Of a stretch of 16,926 bases of DNA, positions 14,050 to 16,926 are shown one piece after another; the stretch's first letter is position 1; the number at the start of each line of letters is the position of its first letter. The stretch spans positions 9,338 to 26,263 of the forward strand of contig JADGBA010000003.1 in assembly GCA_015231685.1 (NCBI GenBank), given 5' to 3'. Under the pieces are notes generated by a model. That model ran no database searches. It had not been told where the DNA came from and saw only the letters and a list, made by a program, of their open reading frames with translations. Both the position numbers and the translations under genes were made by a program. The DNA is from Candidatus Omnitrophota bacterium (lineage in GTDB: Bacteria > Omnitrophota > Gorgyraeia > 2-02-FULL-51-18 > JAGOUK01).

Positions 14050-14754
14050 ATGAGATCCAAAGAAGCCTCTCTCCTCATTGTGCTGGCCCTCGTCGTCGCC
14101 GTTCTCGGCGCACGGATGATTTATGAACATCATCATCCGGTGATGTTCCGGGGCTCGAGGGCGCGGTTGGTGGCGATTGCCTCCACCGGGACGGACATGA
14201 GGAGTCCGGTGTCGTTTCTCTTCGGACGGGCGCCGTTCTTCGCGGTTTGTGACCGCGCGACGGAGAAGTGCGAGATGGTGCCGAATCCTTATATGGACGG
14301 CCAGCACGCCTCGGGGCTGAAGGCCGCCCAGATGCTTGTCAAAAAGGGCGTGGATGCGGTGTGCGCCAATCAGATCGGCTTCGAGCCGGTGCGGACCTTT
14401 AATGCCGGCAAGGTGGCCATTTATACGGATATGTCGGGCTCGGTGTGGGACACGCTGCGGATGTTTCCGGACGGCCTGACGCGGATCACGGAGCAGAATG
14501 TGCCGTCCCACTTCGGGATCACGGGTTCGAAGACGCCGATCGCGTGCAGCTCCTTCGACGCGCAGGCCAATGTGTCCCAGATTGTGCAGGGCCAGTTCTG
14601 GATCTGCCCGAATTGTGACTGGAGAAAGACACAGACCGGTTCCGGCGGGGCCGGAGCGAGATGTCCGCGGTGCGGGGGAAGCCTTCTTTCGGTGACGGCG
14701 GTGACCGCGCCGAGCGCGGCCGGGGTCATGAAGCCCCAGGTGAGGGTGTTTTGA
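14050..14754 (+). CDS. Membrane-anchored NifX-like protein with cysteine knuckles
   Basis: This 234-residue protein has an N-terminal helix (about 7-23), a histidine trio (27-29), and a NifX/dinitrogenase-cofactor-type domain (about 38-148; LVAIASTGTD, FLFGRAPFFAVCD, KKGVDAVCANQIG). A four-cysteine pair closes it (CPNC 186-189, CPRC 205-208). The knuckle FWICPNCDW is close to SICPSCGW of the larger NifX-like protein at 3645, so the two are paralogues. This one has no heme site but has extra cysteines (67, 74, 105, 166). The NifX fold in nitrogenase maturation carries iron-cluster intermediates, so an iron-cluster or iron-binding function at the membrane is plausible (inference). It starts 9 bp after the previous stop. 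Confidence 0.75.
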   Translation: MRSKEASLLIVLALVVAVLGARMIYEHHHPVMFRGSRARLVAIASTGTDMRSPVSFLFGRAPFFAVCDRATEKCEMVPNPYMDGQHASGLKAAQMLVKKGVDAVCANQIGFEPVRTFNAGKVAIYTDMSGSVWDTLRMFPDGLTRITEQNVPSHFGITGSKTPIACSSFDAQANVSQIVQGQFWICPNCDWRKTQTGSGGAGARCPRCGGSLLSVTAVTAPSAAGVMKPQVRVF

Positions 14755-15101
14755 CGGCGCTGGTTCTCAAACCCCAGGACCAGTCGCGGTTTGTGCTTGC
14801 GGCGCTTGTTCTCTTCGGTATTTTGGTGTTTTTTGTGACGTATTCGGTGATGAAGTACAACGCGCTTTCGAACCGGTCGCTTGTGAAGGACAGCGTCGTG
14901 ATGCGCGTCATCCAGCACGGAGTCAAAAGCGTGTGTCCGCGCTGCGGCACCAAAGGGGTACCGTCGTGTCCGACGGATCAGGCTTCGATGTACTGGAACG
15001 GCTATCAGGGTCAGTTTGTCTGCCCGGCCTGCGGCGGCGCGGGATTTCCGCAATGCCCGAGATGCCGGCACTTCATGTCATGGATCGAGAGTCAGGTATG
15101 A
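14751..15101 (+). CDS. Membrane-anchored double cysteine-knuckle protein
   Basis: This 116-residue protein starts at TTG overlapping the previous stop by 4 bp, with AGGTGAGGG upstream. One membrane helix (about 13-33) is followed by a short basic stem and six or more cysteines: CPRCG at 62-66, C73, CPACGG at 91-96 and CPRC at 102-105. The last four cysteines form a compact CxxC-x7-CxxC site. It has no PDZ, heme or NifX domain and looks like the knuckle module of its neighbours in isolation. Zinc, iron or disulfide chemistry are all possible. No named family recognised. Confidence 0.65.
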   Translation: MTALVLKPQDQSRFVLAALVLFGILVFFVTYSVMKYNALSNRSLVKDSVVMRVIQHGVKSVCPRCGTKGVPSCPTDQASMYWNGYQGQFVCPACGGAGFPQCPRCRHFMSWIESQV

Positions 15102-15247
15102 ACTTTTCAGTCAAACGATGGCAGGTGCTGGCGGCCGCGGCGATGATGATTCTGGTTTTCTTCGTGATCGGCAACGCCAAAAACGAGGTTCTGGAAATCC
15201 AGAACCATGGCGCGACCATGTGCATGGCGTGCATAGGACTCGAGTGA
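15098..15247 (+). CDS. 49-residue membrane protein ending in CMACIGLE
   Basis: A single membrane helix (about 8-25) is followed by a short polar stretch and the tail TMCMACIGLE with a CxxC pair. The gene overlaps the preceding stop (ATGA) and its own stop overlaps the next start (TGATG), so it is translationally coupled to the NapH-like polyferredoxin downstream. Its tail may sit beside the polyferredoxin cysteines and pass electrons or thiols (inference). It is too short for a firm family call, but the coupling on both sides supports a real gene. Confidence 0.65.
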   Translation: MNFSVKRWQVLAAAAMMILVFFVIGNAKNEVLEIQNHGATMCMACIGLE

Positions 15248-16146
15248 TGGATATCAACGCTCTCCGGTGGGCAACGCAGTGGATCGCGCTCGTCGCGTCG
15301 AACGCCTATCTGGGATTCTTCAAAACGAAGCAGGTGTACCAGGGGTCTTTGAAGGGCGCCTGTGTGCCGTTTTTGAACTGTCACAGCTGTCCGTCAGCGT
15401 TCTTCTCGTGTCCGATCGGGATCATGCAGCACTTCATGACGCTGCATCAGATTCCGTTCATGCTCTTGGGGTTCCTCGCGGCGGTGGGGGCTTCGGTGGG
15501 CGCGGCGGCCTGTGGCTGGCTCTGCCCGTTCGGGTTCCTGCAGGACTTGATGCACCGGATCAAAAGCTTCAAAATCCGCATCCCTTCGGAGCTCTCGGGC
15601 CTGAGGTACCTTTCGCTCATTTTTCTCGTGCTTTTGATCCCGTACCTGACCCAGGAGACGTGGTTTTCCAAGATCTGCCCCGCCGGAACGCTTCAGGCGG
15701 CGCTGCCGTGGGTTTTGTGGAACCCGGTGATCCCCGTTTACGGCGAACCGGCCGTCGCGCCCACGGCGATTGGGTGGCTCTTCGGAGCGAAGGTGCTGAT
15801 TCTTCTTTTGTTTTTGGGGCTTTTTGTCATGAGTAAGCGGCCCTTTTGCCGGATGGCGTGCCCGCTGGGCGCGATTATGGGAATTTTTAACAAAATCAGC
15901 CTGCTTCGGCTCAAGGTAGCTACCGAACACTGCAAGGACTGCGGGAAGTGTGTCGCATCGTGTCCGGTGGACATCTGCGTCGGTAGCGATGCCAATGCCA
16001 CAACCTGCGTGCGTTGCCTCAAGTGCCTGGACTGCGAGCACGTGCGGCTTGAGGTTGGCGCCTTCGGGCAGACCTCTGAAGTGCGCGTGCCAAGGCTTCC
16101 GGCTCGTTTGAAGCCCGTCTTTAAGAAGGCGGTGGACGGCTCATGA
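15247..16146 (+). CDS. NapH-like membrane polyferredoxin
   Basis: This 299-residue protein is a NapH/RnfC-neighbour type 4Fe-4S membrane protein. The start ATG overlaps the stop of the CMAC mini protein. It has four or so membrane helices, the cytoplasmic motifs CGWLCPFGFLQ and CRMACPLGA, and a C-terminal two-cluster ferredoxin module: CKDCGKCVASCP (with the classic CxxCxxCxxxCP) and CVRCLKCLDC. The N-terminal NCHSCPSAFFSCPIG adds further cysteines. NapH proteins pass electrons from quinol or ferredoxin across the membrane. In a magnetosome cluster this suggests electron supply to the lumenal hemes and iron (inference). NapH-like genes are reported among mad genes; I cannot assign a number. 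Confidence 0.8.
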   Translation: MDINALRWATQWIALVASNAYLGFFKTKQVYQGSLKGACVPFLNCHSCPSAFFSCPIGIMQHFMTLHQIPFMLLGFLAAVGASVGAAACGWLCPFGFLQDLMHRIKSFKIRIPSELSGLRYLSLIFLVLLIPYLTQETWFSKICPAGTLQAALPWVLWNPVIPVYGEPAVAPTAIGWLFGAKVLILLLFLGLFVMSKRPFCRMACPLGAIMGIFNKISLLRLKVATEHCKDCGKCVASCPVDICVGSDANATTCVRCLKCLDCEHVRLEVGAFGQTSEVRVPRLPARLKPVFKKAVDGS

Positions 16147-16568
16147 CTGCGGTCAAGACGCGGGCGGTGGTGATTGCCCTCCTTTATGTTGTGATTCACG
16201 TTGCTGTCGGAGTGTTTATTCTCGTTGGATTGTCACACCACTTCTCAAAATCCGGGCCTGAGATGCCCTGGGTGGGGGTGGAAGCTGTGGAGCTCACACC
16301 GGAGCTTCAGACCCGGTATGACCTGAAGACCCAGAGCGGTGTGCTCGTCTCGCGTGTTTTCTGGGGGTCCCCGGCCGAAATCGCGGGCCTCAAGGAGGGG
16401 GACGTAATCCGGCGCCTTCGCGGCGTGAGCGTTACCTCACTCAATCAGTTTGGACGGCTCATCAAGAAGATGGGTGTTCGCGAAGAGATACGGGTGGAAA
16501 TTTTGCAGAACGGAAAGTTGATTCAGAAATCAGTCACCCTCGGGACGCGTCCCGGGGCTTATAACTAA
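16143..16568 (+). CDS. Membrane-anchored single-PDZ protein
   Basis: This 141-residue protein has one membrane helix (about 8-30) and one PDZ domain (about 42-133; WVGVEAVELTPELQ, SGVLVSRV, AGLKEGDVIRRLRG), with almost nothing after it. The opening pattern VGVEAVELTPEL is nearly the same as in the second PDZ of the MamP-like protein (VGMELIPLTPELA), which indicates common descent. It starts within the end of the polyferredoxin gene (ATGA overlap). It is the smallest anchored-PDZ member of the cluster, likely a binding adaptor; partners unknown. Confidence 0.75.
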   Translation: MTAVKTRAVVIALLYVVIHVAVGVFILVGLSHHFSKSGPEMPWVGVEAVELTPELQTRYDLKTQSGVLVSRVFWGSPAEIAGLKEGDVIRRLRGVSVTSLNQFGRLIKKMGVREEIRVEILQNGKLIQKSVTLGTRPGAYN

Positions 16569-16584
16569 ACGAGGGAGAAAATCG

Positions 16585-16926
16585 ATGGCAGAATCCAAAC
16601 GAAGAAAACGTTCCGCCGCGGCCAAAGAGACCGCGCCGGAGGAAGCGCAACCGGAAGCGTGTGAAACCTGCGAGGACGATTCCTGCGCGCATTTCAACGC
16701 CTCGCGCCTATGGGTTATGGGGATTCTCGCGGTCGTGGTGGCCGCGATTCTCGCGATGGCCGTTTTCGGCCAGGGGCCGAGTGTGAGGCCGGTTGCCGAT
16801 CCCATGGCACCCGTTGCTTACGGCCAGGGCCCGGTCTTCAGCCAGCCCGGAGCCAGTTACGCCGCACCGGGCATGACGCCCGTGGCCTATGTTCCGCCAA
16901 ACTGTGTTACCTGTCCCAACGTGACG
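16585..16926 (+). CDS. Membrane protein with PVA-motif linker (3' partial)
   Basis: 114 codons are visible and the frame runs off the window. A basic and acidic N-terminus holds CETCEDDSC (cysteines 26, 29, 34), then one membrane helix (about 43-61), then a Pro/Gly/Gln-rich low-complexity stretch with APVAYG (75-80) and TPVAYV (98-103), ending at CVTC (107-110). The linker is of the type seen in the NifX-like protein at 3645, so a folded or heme/knuckle domain probably follows outside the window. GAGGGAG precedes the ATG. Function unknown. Confidence 0.65.
   Translation, partial: MAESKRRKRSAAAKETAPEEAQPEACETCEDDSCAHFNASRLWVMGILAVVVAAILAMAVFGQGPSVRPVADPMAPVAYGQGPVFSQPGASYAAPGMTPVAYVPPNCVTCPNVT

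Noticed and set aside
1..16926. Insertion sequences, tRNA/rRNA genes, CRISPR arrays or attachment sites
   Set aside because: None seen: no transposase frames, no regularly spaced repeats, no cloverleaf sequence noticed. Coding density leaves little room.

Overview
The window is a densely packed, single-strand gene cluster from a magnetotactic bacterium: a segment of a magnetosome gene cluster. All supported genes lie on the + strand. Most are separated by 0-40 bp or overlap by a few bases, and the longest gap between genes is only 83 bp (6471-6553), so no gene-free stretch exceeds 300 bp. Recognisable magnetosome genes are mamI (1072), mamE (1541), a mamP-like PDZ/magnetochrome gene (5355), a LapA-type mamL candidate directly upstream of mamM (6678), mamM (6938), mamB (7844), mamA (8805), mamQ (9579), a mamN-like permease fused to a PDZ domain (10367) and a stand-alone TauE permease like the C-terminal half of MamO (12227). 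DNA is G+C-rich. The gene mixture (mam core genes plus many unassigned PDZ, cysteine-knuckle, NifX-like and NapH-like genes) does not resemble the compact alphaproteobacterial mamAB operon. It suggests a deep-branching lineage (Desulfobacterota/Nitrospirota/Omnitrophota-type or another uncultured phylum); this placement is inference and I cannot fix the phylum.

Layout: (i) 1-1062, two MerR-superfamily-type regulators that both carry a cysteine-rich 'two-CW'-like C-terminal domain, with a palindromic operator-like site between them (399-418). (ii) 1072-3612, mamI, a short protein resembling the membrane-anchor/linker end of MamE, mamE itself, and a membrane-anchored PDZ protein. (iii) 3645-6470, a NifX-like/cysteine-knuckle/magnetochrome protein, two small membrane proteins, and a two-PDZ, two-heme MamP-like protein. 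(iv) 6471-6553, the largest gap, holding a perfect 7-bp-arm palindrome. (v) 6554-10370, a mini membrane protein, mamL candidate, mamM, mamB, mamA, mamQ. (vi) 10367-13381, PDZ-MamN, TauE permease, and a PLDc_N-type mini protein. (vii) 13378-16926, membrane-anchored PDZ, NifX-like and cysteine-knuckle proteins, a CMAC mini protein, a NapH-like polyferredoxin, another PDZ protein and a truncated gene at the window edge.

How they may work together: MamI/MamL/MamQ/MamB are known magnetosome-membrane formation factors. MamM/MamB are CDF iron transporters. MamA is the TPR coat protein. MamE is the HtrA-like protease that controls maturation, and the heme-bearing MamP-like and NifX-like proteins would tune iron redox in the lumen. 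Three features distinguish this cluster: seven PDZ domains over six genes (one fused to a permease); repeated membrane-anchored CxxC...CPxC knuckles that could be zinc or rubredoxin-type iron sites; and a recurrent short PVA-aromatic/hydrophobic motif in the low-complexity linkers of several otherwise unrelated proteins.
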